Source: Hedera helix
Lineage: Eukaryota; Streptophyta; Magnoliopsida; Apiales; Araliaceae
Direction: 5' to 3'
Length of the DNA stretch: 64,000 bases
Assembly: GCA_947179155.2 (NCBI GenBank)
Contig: OX359266.1
Location: 14,770,098-14,834,097 of the forward strand
Numbering within the stretch: the first letter of the stretch is position 1; each line of letters starts with the position of its first letter. Of this stretch, positions 1 to 12,962 are shown piece by piece. Made by a program: the position numbers and the translations under genes. A model generated the notes under the pieces. It was not told where the DNA came from. It made no database searches and was given only the letters and a program-made list of their open reading frames with translations.

Positions 1-276
1 TAACTGGTTTGATGTATTGAATTCACACACGCGAAAGGGTCGAGAGTGAGATGAGATTGGTGATATGTTAGATCTCTGACTGTGTATGACTTTGAAGTTT
101 TGTTGAATTATTAGTTAAGGATCTTTAAGGCCAAATTTTTATAAACTATGCTGATTTTTTGCTCGAGTATTAGTTGATCATGCATGTACATTCATATAGT
201 TAGTATAGTTAGTTTGATTTATATTTCTCTTGTGTTTTTTCTTGAGGACAAACAAAGGCTTGAGTTTGGGAGTATT
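1..276 (+). mobile_element. 3' end of a gypsy (Athila-like) internal region with polypurine tract
   Basis: The stretch ends in a purine-rich segment (about 246-276: GAGGACAAACAAAGG, then AGTTTGGGAGTATT) directly before a TGATGAG LTR start. That layout is typical of the polypurine tract and 3' LTR junction of plant Athila-type gypsy elements. No coding sequence is visible; the body of the element lies outside the window to the left. Confidence 0.6.
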
Positions 277-1528
277 TGATGAGTGAATTTTATATTTATG
301 AATTGGGTATTTTTAAGCTTGATTCTTTGCTATCTTTGAGTATTTTTAGTTCCACTCTACTTGTTTAAATGTTTATTTTGCAGAAAATGACATTGGAGGG
401 TCTAGACGGGAAAAATCAGTATTAATGGCAATTTCGTAATTCTGTTAACAGTAATCATGCTGGGGTGCGATGTTATATTACAAAGACTATGCTGGGGCGC
501 AGTACGAAAAACTCAGTTGGCCTAGTTCGCGTAACTTCAGAAGTTAGAACTAATTAGGACTGGAATGCTGCTGCGACTTGGGACTATTAGTAAGGTTTTA
601 TATCAGACTTTTGGGAACAATTAGATAGCAGAACGTAGAGAGAATTACACAAGGATTGAAGACCCACCTTTGGAGACGAAGGGATTCAAAGGAAGAGCAC
701 ACCAAGATAAACTTGAAGGCCAGAAAGGGCGGAAATTCAACAGAGTTTAATCTTCCCTTTATCCTTTATTTTGATTCTTTGTGATGTTTATTTCTTTGAT
801 GAACTCAGTTTTTAATTGTAATATGTGGATCTAAACTTTTATTTAGGATTACAATTGAATCATTTGTGAAGGTCTAATAGATTTTTTTATTATTTAATTG
901 ATATGTTTTGGAATGCTTATTATATCTTGCATTAATTTATAATTGTCTAATCAACAATTATCTGATTTCTTAGATAGAATTGGAAAACGAAGTCTAAGAA
1001 TTAATCTAGCTATAATAACTTGTGAACTTGTCTATTCTTTTTAAAAGGAATAACATAATAGTGCAAAGGATGAAAATATCTATGTACCACATGTAACATA
1101 ATTGGGAGTTTGTGTTTAATGAATTTATTTTAAGTATTTTGTATGAAAATAGCAACACAACTTAAATAGGTCTTTTTATTAATTATTGAAAAATGTTAAT
1201 AAATAGATAGGCAATCTCAGTTAACAATCTGCATGATTAATTAATTGGAATCAAGATGATGACATTCTAGTGATTCAATTGGGTAAGTTGTAATCCTAAA
1301 CCTTTTATTATCTGGTAATCATTTCTTGTTAGTTAGTCTTAGTTAATTTTAAGTTTTAAGATTTTTATAATCAAATTTGGTGATCGTTTAAATTAAGTTG
1401 AATTAATAGAAAATTGATAATTAGAGTAATTATTAACTGTTCTATATGGGATCGACAACCATCTTATTACTTTATTACTTGATTGATTGTGTATACTTGT
1501 GCGAATTTATCAATATATAAATCAGACA
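277..1528 (+). repeat. Gypsy (Athila-like) 3' LTR
   Basis: It starts TGATGAGTGAATTT right after a polypurine tract, so it should be a 3' LTR in + orientation. It carries no ORF. The right end is uncertain: I place it at a CA near 1528, but an end up to about 1551 is possible, because no target duplication can be tested with the left part of the element missing. The segment ATGGGATCGAC near 1446 resembles the segment near the 3' end of the Athila LTR at 13662-14849. Confidence 0.5.
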
Positions 1529-1795
1529 ACTGTAAGTGCGATTACAAGCACATTTTGAAGAAATTTTGAGATCTAGTATAGCTAAAAAAATTGAAATGGG
1601 CATAATCCTCAACCATTACCATTTTCTCATTCCTCCCTTAATTAGTGATTCTATTTATTATTGATTCTACTAGTGTTGTCCAATTACTAAAAATTCTCAA
1701 ATCTCAATTTATCACTTTCCCCCCAATGGACCACAAACATTATTCATCGAACTTGCCACACTCACGAGTTCAAGAACTTGCCACAGTAATATGAG
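1529..1795 (-). mobile_element. Interior of an older gypsy element, left part
   Basis: About 1690-1795 matches the reverse complement of the non-coding interior around 41690-41790. The match continues without a break at 57104, on the far side of the copia element. This is therefore the left half of an old minus-strand gypsy copy split by the copia insertion. It has no coding sequence. The part at 1529-1690 is assigned only by continuity. Confidence 0.6.
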
Positions 1796-2991
1796 TTTAG
1801 TGAAAAGAGTATGCACATAAGTCAATCATATTTGATGTGATGTAACATATACTTTATAATCTGATTCATTTATTAATAAAAAAAATTATTTATACAAAGA
1901 TATTTTCTTTATCCATATTTAATTGTTGAATAAATTATGATAAACCCATAATTTTTTAGCAATGCTTTTAGAACCATGATGATGATCATGCTAATGATAT
2001 CTAAATTCAAGATAGCTTAAATCTAAAATTGTTCTAATTGATAAATCACTAAAATGGTGATCAATGAATCTAGATAGATTAATACATACTATGATTACTC
2101 TTATGAAGATGATGATTTATCTCATAATTATTTATGTAGAGACACTAAAACAAGTATGTAAGTGATTATTAGAGAATAAGTTCACTAAACGTGACTCGTT
2201 AAAGGAACACATAATGAAGTTTTATTTGCCTGTCAATAGGAGTTTCTTATGTGACAGCAGTATAAGTGATTTTTGGACTTGAGTTCATCATAGTATCTTG
2301 CGTATGATGAGTTATGCTTTGATATATTTCTTAAGATCTTTAGGATATATCAAAGGGTATGCTTGGGTATAATAAGTTGTGTATAGAGATAGATGAATGA
2401 TCAAAAAAAGATTTATCAATTCTAGTAAAAGGAGAGAATGTTCTATGTGATTCGATAAATGATAGCTCGGTAGTCCTTGGACACGGCAGAATGAAATTAT
2501 AAAGGAGATTCTAATTTGCATTATTTAGAGTTGTACATTTGAGAATCGAAATGCATATGATCAAATAAAATATGACTTAACATTAATTATATGTCTTATA
2601 TTTGATTGAGACATTTTATGGTAGAATGATTGAATTGTATAGTAACTATTCACAGAATAGGTTCTTTTGTGATCAAATGTTGAAATCTATATTATCTGAA
2701 AAATTGTTGATTGCTAAAGGGCTTACCTTTATTGTGGAATAAATATTATTTATTTAAATAAATTAAATAGTTTAATTTATTTATATAAATAAGATTAGAA
2801 TGATTCTAATTAATTTATTCTACAATCGGTTTAATATGAAGAACCTAAAGGATCACACCGCAAAAGAAAAATATTTATTTAAGAAGTTAAGTGGCATAAT
2901 TATAATAATAATTTAAGTATATTTAATTTATACTATGGTGATATAATAAATTTAATAGCTTAATATTTATGTTTTAGTATTTTGAAAGTAC

Positions 2992-3095
<104 letters not shown>

Positions 3096-3842
3096 GTAAT
3101 AACCATGAATTCTAAGTTACATTGTAATTATCATTATTAAAAAATTATCAATGAAGTAAATTTTTGTGTTAATTAATTGTGCTCGTATGTGATTGAATGA
3201 ATATATTAAGGCAATTGCGTATTCGTTCATTCATCAAAGTGTAGCGAAGTACGATAATTAATTAATGAATTAATTAATTAAAGAAGAGATCAATTAATGA
3301 GATTAAGCTAAACTATTGTAATCTAGTAGCCCAATTGACTTTAATAAGACAAGTCTAATTAGATTATATATTAAGTCCAAAGAAATTATTAAATTAGGTC
3401 CAATTAAATTAACATTGTAGTCCATGAATTTAATTAATGGGTAGCTCAATGTTGGTGACTTTGGTAAATAAACTAGTAGCTCACTTGGTGCGTAATTGAG
3501 CCCAAGTAAAATTAATTCCTAAGTCTAAAGTGGAGCTCAATGTGATGTAAATTGTTGGTCAATATAAAAATAAAACAAAATTAGGAGCAAAAATAAGGCA
3601 TATAGCCGGCCAAAAAGGGGGAGCCACATGTGGGTGGATTTCAATTTTTTTGTTGCTTGATTTTGTGTTAGAATGGTACAAAAGTTGGTGAACCACTTCT
3701 ACTAAGTACCAGAGTTAGTGCACCACTTCTACCAAATCCATATCCCATCCAAAGTGTTATTCAATCCAATAGTAATCCTAAATTAGCTTTAATTTGACAA
3801 TCCTAAATGTTTAGTGGAGCTTAAGTGTGTTTAAGGAAGTTC

Positions 3843-3850
3843 TATAAATA
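3843..3850 (+). promoter_or_regulatory. TATA box of the outer solo LTR
   Basis: TATAAATA lies about 750 bp into the LTR, before AGAGATTCC, at the place equivalent to the box at 5204 in the inner copy. Confidence 0.55.
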
Positions 3851-4904
3851 AGAGATTCCTACAATGCTAGCAAAAGTTAGTCATTTCAAGTATTCTCTTA
3901 GTAAGAAGGGGATAGAGCTTCCTAGAGAGAAAATAGGGAGAACTCTTGTGAGCTTATACACTAGGAAAGGTCTTGGAGTGTCTCTTGTGGTAGTATTAAG
4001 GAGTTTTGGTGGATGCCATCTAGCTTTACTACTTACATTGGAATAAAAAGGAAGAGAGCATATAAAACTATAAGATTTAAAAGTTTTCTACACCTTAGTC
4101 TTTTATTTTTATGGTTTAAAGTAGTTATATATATGTCTTTGCCATGGTTGATTATGGGAGAAAACTTGTGTTGTGAAAACCATGAAGGGTTTCAAAGGTA
4201 TAAGGATGAAAGTTGATGGAGTTATATGTGATCTACGTGTATATATGTATGAATATATACGTTAAGTGATTTTGAAGGTCAAAAATGTATTTGTAAAGGT
4301 TCAAAACCTATTTTGATGCTATACAATAGGAGATCTATGATATATGTATAGGTCTATGGTCAAATATGTTTAATATATGCTTTAACATGTTGGGTTTGTG
4401 AAAGAAAGCAAGAAAAGTGCATATGTACGTTTACCGGTAAAAATTCTAGCTAGATATATTTGTTGATGAATTGTAACTTAAGTTGTGAAAGTTGTTTATG
4501 TGGTTTTTATAACTTGTATGCTGGATCTATGAGTCTTTAAGATAACCCAATTTGAATATTTGAAAAAGATGTTAAAATTAAGAAGTTATGAAGATTATAG
4601 CAAAACATGTTATTTTTGAAACTGTAATGACCACGAATTCTATATGTCATTGTAATTATAATTATTAAATAATTAGCAATGAATTAAAATTTTTGTACTA
4701 ATTAATTGTGCATTAAAAAATTAAATGAATATACTTGTGTATGTGTATATCTATTTAAAGTAATGAAGCAATGTATTATAAATTAAAGTAAGTCTCATTG
4801 GATTATATTTTAAATCCAAATAAGGTATTAAACTAGGTCAAATTAATTAACCTAGTAGTCCATGTAATTAATTAAACCTTGAACCATGTAATAATTAAAC
4901 TAGC

Positions 4905-4906
<2 letters not shown>

Positions 4907-4948
<42 letters not shown>
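4907..4948. repeat. (GT)21 microsatellite
   Basis: An uninterrupted GT run in the inner solo LTR. The equivalent place in the outer LTR has no such run, so it grew after the copies diverged. Confidence 0.95.
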
Positions 4949-4951
<3 letters not shown>

Positions 4952-5203
4952 GGTATATATATAAGTATATAATGTAGAAAATTAAATCAAAATTGGGGCA
5001 AAAAATGGCCATTTGGCTGGCTACATGGGGTGGCTTGTTTTCTTCATGTTGCTTAAATCACACACTTAGTTTTGGTAGTTCACTAACCCTAGTCAATCAC
5101 CTAGCCATTCTTCATGTCAATCCATCAAATAGTAATCACCATTAGCTCCTAATTTTACCAATGCTAGTTTATTAGGAAAGTTAATTAAGGATTACCCAAT
5201 TGC

Positions 5204-5212
5204 TATATATAG
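5204..5212 (+). promoter_or_regulatory. TATA box of the inner solo LTR
   Basis: TATATATAG stands before AGTGCCTCACC, in the place that matches the TATAAATA of the outer copy. It is the likely core promoter of this LTR. Confidence 0.5.
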
Positions 5213-6467
5213 AGTGCCTCACCTTGGTGTTATGTTGGTTGGTCATTTGCTAGATTATTCTAGAGAGAAAAGTGAGAGCACTCTAAAGAAAAAGTAAGAT
5301 AACACTTGTGAGTTGAGATTTCACCAAGAGAGATTGTTAGATAAAAGTCAAGGTGGAGTCTTATTGAAGTTCCTAGCCAAAAGAAGAAGAGCATCCAAGA
5401 ACATAAGGTTCAAAAGTGCTCTAACTCTTCTTTAGTTCATATTTATGGTCTATATATGTTTTATATGATCAAAAAATATTTTTAACCAATTAAAAGTTAT
5501 TTTGATGGTCTAGAAGTCTTAAAATATGTTATATATGTATATTTATGATTTGATATGTTTAAATCATGTTTTGGTATGTGTGTAATGCATAAAAATGAAA
5601 GAAATGTCTATATTGAACTTTACCGGTAAAACCCTAGTTGATCATTTGCTATTGAATATTGTAGGTTGAAATGTATAAGTTGGAAAATGAATTTCTATGG
5701 CTAGAAAGTTACATCTATGGGTTTTTAAGAAAACTCAACTTGAATCTTTCAAAAATATGGAAAAACAAAGAAGTTATGGATTTTACCACAAAATATGTCA
5801 TTTTGAAATCCTAGATGGTTCGATCTTAATTTTAGTGTCAAAACGTTTTTAAAAATGTGATTGAACCATGAAATATTATAAAACAAGAAGTGAGGAAGAC
5901 AACAACACTAAGTTGATGTCATTTGAATGAGTAGATTTTATTTTATTCAAGTTTGAACCAAAAAACTAAAGATTGGTGAAGTTAGTTTTCACTTTGTCCT
6001 AGTGAGCAGTTTTGAGACCAGTTCCGTTTGGAATTTGGATTTGTGATCTAAAGAGAAGTTGTAGAGGAGGAAATTTTAATTAGAATGGAATTAATAATCA
6101 CCCCAAAATATTTAAAAATAAAGAAGTTATGGCTGTCGGAGCAACAGAGGGTAGTGCAGCCCAAAAATTCAATTTTCTAAAAAATGGCCGAGCACACCTG
6201 CGCTCGTGGTGGGTGCAGTTGCCCCCGAGTCCACTGCCTAGCAGTTTTTTTTAGATCTGGGTCGGGTCTGGTCGGTCCAGGTCGGGTCAGGTCGGTCCGG
6301 GTTGAGCTTTCTTTGAAAATTTAAGTTGAAATAAGTGTAAAAAGAATGTATTTGTGTAATAAATTAATATATGGAGTTTATTAGTAACTAATTGGTAGCT
6401 AAATTTTTAAAATAAAGACTATGGTTAACACAATTAAAAAATTAACTACTGGTATTGTTTGAAATAA

Positions 6468-6870
6468 AATATTATTAAGTAGTGAATAATATTAATATGT
6501 AATTAAAAGGTTGTGAAATGATTAATAACATTTGTAAATGATTTAGATATTATTACATGGTTAATAATATTAGTAAAAGATTAAAATATTATTAAATAAG
6601 TAATAATATTTGTAAATAAATAAAATATTATTAAATATTTAATAATATTGGAATATGAATAAAATATTATTAAATGATTAATAATATTAGAATATGAATA
6701 AAATATTATTAAATGATTAATAATATTATAAAGTTAATAAAATATTATTAAATGATTAATAATATTATAAGACTAATAAAATATTATTAAATTATTAATA
6801 ATATTAGATGTGAGTTTGAACTATATTAAAATAATTAATATAGATTTTATGTGATTAAAATATTATCAAG
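6468..6870. repeat. AT-rich minisatellite inside the inner solo LTR
   Basis: Imperfect units of roughly 35-40 bp built on AAATATTATTAAATGATTAA. The matching segment of the outer LTR (8455-8800) has the same kind of array with different unit numbers. Peptides read from it are low-complexity Ile/Asn repeats and not genes. Confidence 0.85.
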
Positions 6871-8454
6871 TGATAATAATATTTTTAAGTGTTTATATAC
6901 CCTTAACTATAATTAATTGGTTAAGTGTTAGAGATGTAAGATGTATAGATGTTATCATATGAATGTATATAGGATACTAATTTAAAGATCAACTTGATTA
7001 ATTGTTAGGTCTATTCAGAGAGAATTAAATTGAATTGGTTAGCAGTAATATACACACGAGGTAAGTTCTTTATCCTTACTCAAATTTTATATTGAGCAAG
7101 TTCTTTAAATTTATTCAATTATCGTTGAGCAAGTATCTACACTCGTATTTATTTGCCAGAACTTTAAGTAGTTTAATTATTTAAAGTTATTCCACATCAT
7201 TATTGTTATTGTATTCGAACATAGCGCATTTGTAAGTGTAATAGTTCATTAATTCAAGAACTGTTTAAGAACGTTTAACTAATTGTTTCAGCTAGACAAT
7301 GCATGTTTAAATTAATCAAATTGAATATTTTAAAAGTTTATCCAAACCATTGGTTGGTGCGGATTCTTATAGTAAGATTGAGAACGAACAACCCTATATA
7401 AGGGGATTATTTTGTCGGGAAACCAACCTTTGCGCAAGATGTCTGAATGTTATGCATATACATAGGGTACACGAGGCTGATCCCCTCGTGTACCAAAATA
7501 TCAAAGTGACAGATCTATATCTGTCTTACCTTTAGCAGCAGTTCGTAGTCCTTAAAGACCACTCGACAGTAAAGATTCAGTCCTTTCTTTTACATTGAGA
7601 ATTAATTCTTGTTCTTTCACAATTGTTATCTATTATTGAAACCATTGATGTTATTTCCCATTCCATCATGATATATCTTATTTTAACTATTTTTAAACTT
7701 GCTGAGCAAGCAAGTTGCTCATCCTTGCTCTATCATGATATATATTTTAGCTAAACCCGAATGCTTTAAATCGAACAAAGGCAAGGGAAAATCCAAAACT
7801 TAGACTAGCTTATTGCATATTAGATTAATTACTTGTTATGTAATTTCTTTTGTAAATCTTTTGTAATTCCTTAAGATATGTACTATTATGTTAAGGTTAG
7901 TCGACCTTGGGATTGTAGCATTTTTTATAAAGAACTTTATGTATTATTCCGCGATGTTTAATTAAAGTTTATGTCTTAGATGTTATTTAGTATTGTACAG
8001 TGATGAACTAAACCTGAGGTTATGGAACCCGGATTTGGAGTCGTCACAGAAATCCTAGTCGATCGAACCTAATTTTTGTGTCAAAAATGATTTTGAAAAT
8101 GTGATCGATCCACGAAATGTTGTAGAAAATTAAGTTACAACGTTAACAAAACTAATTTAAAGTCATTTGGACATGTATTGAAGATTTTATGCAAGTTGGA
8201 ACCAAAGTAGCAAAGTTGGAAAACATGAAAAAATAAAAATAAAACAAGAAAACCATTTTCAGGCAACCGACACTGGGGCGCCGTACCATGCCTAGGCCCC
8301 TTGTCCAAGCGCTAGGGTGCCGACAGTTTTTTTTTTTCCCAAAAAATTTAATTTTTTAATTTGATTTTCTTTTGGGTCGGGTTGAGCCATATAAAACGGG
8401 TCTAGTCGGATCTTTTGAGTATAAATTGGGCCAGAAAATATAATTTAATATAAT

Positions 8455-8800
8455 ATTAATATTGGATAAAAATTAAATAATTAAAATATTATTAAATAAT
8501 TAATAATATTAGTAAATAAATAAAATATTATTAAATAATTAATAATATTAGAAAATGAACAAAATATTATTAAATGATTAATAATATTAGTGAATAAATA
8601 AATTATTATTAAATAATTAATAATATTAATAAATGAATAAAAAATTATTAAATGATTAATAATATTAGTAAATGAATAAAATATCATTAAATATTTAATA
8701 ATATTAGTAAGATTTTAATGTAATATTAAATTATTAAAATAGTATTAAATGATTAATAATATTATTAAATGACTAAAATATTATTATTTTATTAATAATA
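8455..8800. repeat. AT-rich minisatellite inside the outer solo LTR
   Basis: The counterpart of the array at 6468-6870: short units of TATTATTAAATGATTAATAA type, with different copy number and point changes. Confidence 0.85.
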
Positions 8801-10133
8801 TTAGACAAATGTTTAAAGAATATTAAATGATTAATATTGGTATTATGTGATGAATTTTTTAATCAAATAATGATAATATTTCTAGGAGTTTAATGTATTA
8901 TTAAATATTTAATTATTTCATTAAATATTGGTTATGTTAGATGTATAAGGATAATTAATATGAACCTATATATTGTACTAATTGAAAGATTAATCTTATT
9001 AATGTTACGTCATTTCAATGGAAATTTAATTTGTGTTGGTTAGCCATAAGCAACTATCGAGACAAGTTCCCTATATCTAATTATGTATTCACACAGTATT
9101 TTTAAAGTTTATGTAGTTTATGTATTCGCACATAGTGTTTTTAAAGTTTTAAAGTTCGTTTGATTTATGAACTGCTTATGATTGTCTAAGCTAATTGTTT
9201 TGGCTTGACACTGCATGTATAAATTTATTAACATGAATATTTTTAATAGTTTATCCAACCCATTAGTTGATACTAATTCTTATAGTAAGACTGAGAACAA
9301 ACAACCATAATAAAGGAATTATTATTGGGAAATCAAACATGTGCAAGATGTCTAAATGTTATGCATATACATAGAGTACAATAGGCTAATCCCCTTGAAT
9401 ACCAAAGTAATAAAAAGGTCAGATACATGTCTGATTTACATTAAGTATTAATTCATGGTCCTTAGTGGTCACTCAACAGTAAAGACTCAATCAATTCTTT
9501 TAACCAAAATTTGATTTTCGTTCTTTTACAATTATTATATATTGTTGAAACCTCAGAAATTATTTTTATTCAATCATGATATATCGTTCTTGTATTTATT
9601 GTTCATAAACTTGATGAGCAAGCTAGTTGCTCACCCTTTCTATATCATGAATTATTTTTCAAATAAGCACGAGTATTCCAAGAAAGACAAGGGTAAGGGA
9701 ACAGTCAAATAGTAGAATTGCATGTTAGCAGTTTATTGTTTAATATTTATTTTGTTATTATAAATCTTTTGTGAACCTTTAAGACATGTATTGATTATGT
9801 TAAGGTTAGATGACCTTGAGATTGTATTACTTTTATAAGAAACAATTATGTATTATTCCACTAAATTTAATGAATATTATGTATTTAGATGTTATTTATG
9901 TATTGGATTGTAAGCACTAAACTTGAGGTTAGGGAACCCGGATTTGGGGGCGTCACAATTTAGTTCCTAAATAGTTTAGGAATTAATTAATAAAAGTACT
10001 CTCATATTAAATAATTAAGTTCTTAAAGAGTTCAAAAATTATAATTATTATATTAAATTAATTTAATTCCTAATTAGATTGGGAGTTATATTAAAATCCT
10101 TTTCCTAAATAGTTTAGGATGGTTAGATAAATC

Positions 10134-10141
10134 TATAAATA
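10134..10141 (+). promoter_or_regulatory. TATA box of the copia 5' LTR
   Basis: TATAAATA in the context ATCTATAAATAAGATAAG. The copia LTR on the other strand has the same box (58844-58851), while the 3' LTR of this element has a damaged form (ACAAATAAG near 56692). Confidence 0.6.
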
Positions 10142-10446
10142 AGATAAGTCTTATTATGATTTAGGTAACTCACATATTCTTTACATCTAAGGAGTTAGAA
10201 GAGAGAGAAAATAAGAGTTCCGGCTCATTCGTATGCTCATCCTATTCATGTCACCAGAACCTGTAAGAAACCATCATTTCCTTTTACAGGGAATCTTTGG
10301 ATATCAGTTCGAAGGGAGTGCCGAACACCGAAAGTGAAGGAAATAAAACCTACAGGAGTAACTTGAATTAAGGCTTCAAAGCCCCTCTCCTCTCTCTGTA
10401 ACTAGAGAGGTAGGCAACCCTGAGTTTAGAGCCACCTCGATTCGGG

Positions 10447-10677
10447 ATGTCAGAAGACCAACCGGATCGAAAACCGAATCCTAAACTGACTTCGGAACAG
10501 GAGCTCAAAAAACCGAGTTTTCACCATAAAAAGAAAAAGAAATTCATAACTTTGATTGGGAAAGATCTTTCCACTTTCGGGCTGCCTTCTCAGAGGGTCT
10601 CGCTCCCTGAGTTCAAGAGTATACACTCTCGCGTCATACGACTCCACCCCGGAATCAGGACCTCCCCTTTCCTTTGA
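10447..10677 (+). other. Open frame in the probable organellar insert
   Basis: A 76-codon frame with an ATG start and a Lys-rich centre. It overlaps open frames on the other strand (10450-10698) and in another frame (10556-10747), which suggests GC-rich sequence with few stops instead of a gene. I recognise no family. It could be a fragment of a mitochondrial ORF. Confidence 0.2.
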
Positions 10678-11055
10678 CCAACGGCCGGAAAGAGGCATGT
10701 ATCTGAATGAACAATCAAATGCCGTTTCAATGTTAGTTGCTAATTGAATCTTATCATTCGTAGGTGGATAGTTGCTTTTCCTGACCTCTCAACCTAAGCC
10801 TAAAAAGGGGTCTTCGAACTTTCCAACTCCGAGCAGGGTTCCTTATTTCTGTGAGTAGTGACCCAAAGTGGTTTCACGCTACCTGACAAGCGATCCAAAA
10901 AAGAGACTTGACATGTATCTGATGGCTTTCCGTATTGATTTCAGATAGTGATTGACGTTGACGGGATGCCTTACAGCACTGAACACCCTCTGTCAAGGTA
11001 AAGAAAGGGTCTTACATCAGACGCTTACCGGCCCGCAAAGCTACGCATAACTGAA

Positions 11056-11517
11056 ATGTGGGGGCACTCCTGGGTGGGCAGTGGCTTATTTCTAACACCC
11101 CCCTTACTAGATCAAACAAATAAAGCTCCATTGAATGAATCCCTCCCGAACAAGGGTCAATGGTTCGGGGAAAAGCCTATCTCAGTGATGTTCAAAAACA
11201 GGAAAGGCGTCGTTCGAAAACTCGCGTTAGCTCGTTTTGGACCACCTTCTACTTTTGAACCAGTTCTCGAGAGAAGTCCATGGAGAACTACCAAATCTAA
11301 TGACTTTGATTTGTTCGTAGCATTCTGTCATCGATCACTGCTTGGCCGGTTGGTGAGTCACCCCCAAAAAAGCATCGAGAAAGGTCAAGCATATATGTTT
11401 TATGAAATGATCAGCGCTTTCATTTATGCTATGCCCTACATTGTCTTAATAGTGGGCCTTTTCGAGGACCAATTATGTTATGTCATTATTTGGAATTCCC
11501 ATCAGAGAGGCTCATAA
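11056..11517 (+). CDS. 153-codon ORF of unknown function in the probable organellar insert
   Basis: An ATG-started frame of 153 codons, the longest unbroken frame in this insert. The C-terminal third holds one clear hydrophobic stretch (about residues 118-135, with IYAMPYIVLIVGLF) that could span a membrane. The rest is polar and basic. I recognise no protein family. Plant mitochondrial genomes contain many chimeric ORFs of this size with one membrane segment, so that is a possible origin, but a chance frame cannot be excluded. In the nucleus it has no visible promoter and sits inside a copia LTR. Confidence 0.3.
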   Translation: MWGHSWVGSGLFLTPPLLDQTNKAPLNESLPNKGQWFGEKPISVMFKNRKGVVRKLALARFGPPSTFEPVLERSPWRTTKSNDFDLFVAFCHRSLLGRLVSHPQKSIEKGQAYMFYEMISAFIYAMPYIVLIVGLFEDQLCYVIIWNSHQRGS

Positions 11518-12181
11518 GAGCCCTATTGGTTCCATGAGCCGGTCCCTGCATCAAGCATATTAAGGAAAGTACACCTTTCAACAATGCACACTCGACGACC
11601 TTTTTCGATAGAACTTTCGCAAACCCTCGGCGAAAGAACTTATTGGCCCGCGGACATGACACTAACAAAACTACCCCCTTCAATAAAATGATTGACGACT
11701 TTCAATCTTGACTATCTACGGGCACTGTCTTAGAGGCTTGAATCCTTTGGATAGTGGTCAGGAAGATACCTTTAACCCCTGAACACACTGGCAGATCATC
11801 TGGCAGTGCTTGGCTTTTGATGGCTTTGAGAGTTTTGAAAACAATGTCGTATTCCGCCAGGAGCACTCACTTTTTGAATCCATAATTTTCTCAGTGGATC
11901 ACTTCTAGAGGCTATACACTTGGATAGCTAACGCTGATCTAACGAATCTAATCGGTGAATTTGGAGAAGAACGCGAAGAAATTGGAGTTGAACTCGTACA
12001 TGTGTATGCTTGGTGTCTATAAAGGTATAACTCTCTAACTTCTTCTTATTTAATTAATAATTGCGCATAAAGGTCGATCATGAATTATGGTTTGTAGAAA
12101 AAATTTAAATATAATTTTAACATGCTTCCGCTGCTATTATGAAATTTGATTATATATTTATGGATTTTTACAAACCAACAA

Positions 12182-12195
12182 CGGCATTAAGAGCC
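12182..12195 (+). promoter_or_regulatory. Copia primer-binding site (degenerate tRNA-Met type)
   Basis: CGGCATTAAGAGCC lies one base after the LTR end. It matches the plant initiator-Met primer site TGGTATCAGAGCC at most positions. This fixes the element's + orientation and the 5' LTR end. Confidence 0.65.
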
Positions 12196-12524
12196 AAAAT
12201 TTATGCGAATTATTAATTGTTTAGATTCCGTAGAATAATTTTTTGGACATAATTGTTGGTATAAAATCATATTTTATAAAAAAGAACATAAAAATTGCAC
12301 TTTGAAAACGCAGCAGAAAAACTGGTAGTGTATCGCAGTGCAGCTGTGCTGCAAACAAATGCAGCTACGTTGGATCCGAGCACAGTTGTGCTCGACCTCC
12401 CTAATTTATCTAATTTTTCCAATTTTCTGCAGTTTTGAAAATTTAAAATAAAATGTTATTTTAGATGATTTTATAATTAACATAAAGTGTTATATGTTAA
12501 CATTGTAATTAGATTCCATAAGAT

Positions 12525-12586
<62 letters not shown>

Positions 12587-12616
12587 TATATTATATTATA
12601 TTGATGCATATGATGA
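12196..12616 (+). mobile_element. Copia untranslated leader, first part
   Basis: Non-coding sequence between the copia primer site and the Tat insertion; the leader resumes near 37000. It holds an AT microsatellite (12528-12602). Its last five bases, GATGA (12612-12616), are the left target-site copy of the Tat element. Confidence 0.65.
12528..12602. repeat. (AT)n then (TTATA)n microsatellite
   Basis: About 53 bp of alternating AT followed by four TTATA-type units, in the copia leader just left of the Tat insertion. Confidence 0.95.
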
Positions 12617-12962
12617 TGTAGACACCCAAAATTTTGCACTGTTGTATTAACCTCGACAGGAGGGCAAAATCGTCACGTGACCCGACATACGAAAAGGAAG
12701 GTGGACCACAACACGAAGCCACCACAACGGCTGCAGTCAAAGCTGTCACAACGAACGACGAGCATCAGGTTACTTGAGGCAAGGCAAACAGTTGACCCAG
12801 AAGATACCTGATTTGATCACCAGAGACGACGAATGACCACTACGGTTAAGAAAGTCGAGGGTCTCGCTCCCCGGTGAGCGAGCCGGCTGCCCAACTCGCC
12901 GGTGAGCTGGTGGGGGTGTAAGGGGGCAGCGCCCCCTGAAAGCCAAGCACGAAGAACGTCTC
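12617..12962 (+). repeat. Tat 5' LTR remnant
   Basis: The first 262 bp (to 12878) align with 35241-35501 with 11 substitutions and one indel, about 4 percent. The next 80 bp are GC-rich, repeat part of the preceding segment (CTCGCCGGTGAG) and have no partner in the 3' LTR, so I read them as LTR sequence lost from the 3' copy. At about 12963 the sequence passes into minus-strand Athila gag, so the rest of the LTR and the Tat primer site are gone. Confidence 0.65.

Larger units (their letters stand above)
4623..8048 (+). mobile_element. Inner gypsy solo LTR nested in its own family
   Basis: It runs from TGTAATGACCACG to GGAGTCGTCACA (3426 bp) and is flanked by GAAAC (4618-4622) and GAAAT (8049-8053), a target duplication with one change. 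Its first 1.2 kb matches 3095-4622 and its last 2.2 kb matches 8049-9957, so it sits inside an older copy of the same family. There is no coding region or primer site. It contains a (GT)n tract, a TATA box near 5204, an AT-rich minisatellite (about 6468-6870), and GC-rich islands around 6190-6300. Confidence 0.8.
10216..11870. other. Probable mitochondrial DNA insertion in the copia LTR
   Basis: At 10216 the LTR match breaks and it resumes at about 11871 (TTTTTGAATCCATAATTTTC). The inserted 1.65 kb is much richer in G+C than its surroundings and has no simple repeats. It reads like angiosperm mitochondrial intergenic or ORF-bearing sequence. It replaces about 45-50 bp of LTR present in the other copy (about 56767-56812). 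I could not identify a known mitochondrial gene in it, so the organellar source is inferred from composition and style only. Confidence 0.5.

Noticed and set aside
3864..4216. Two overlapping short frames after a TATA box
   Set aside because: They lie in the solo LTR just after its promoter; the other LTR copy does not keep them.
7350..7535. 61-codon frame with Cys/His residues that looks like a small zinc protein
   Set aside because: It lies in a solo LTR, and the matching part of the outer copy (about 9255-9420) has no open frame.
8481..8687. Repetitive hydrophobic peptide on the minus strand
   Set aside because: It is only the translation of the ATTATTAAATGATTAAT minisatellite.
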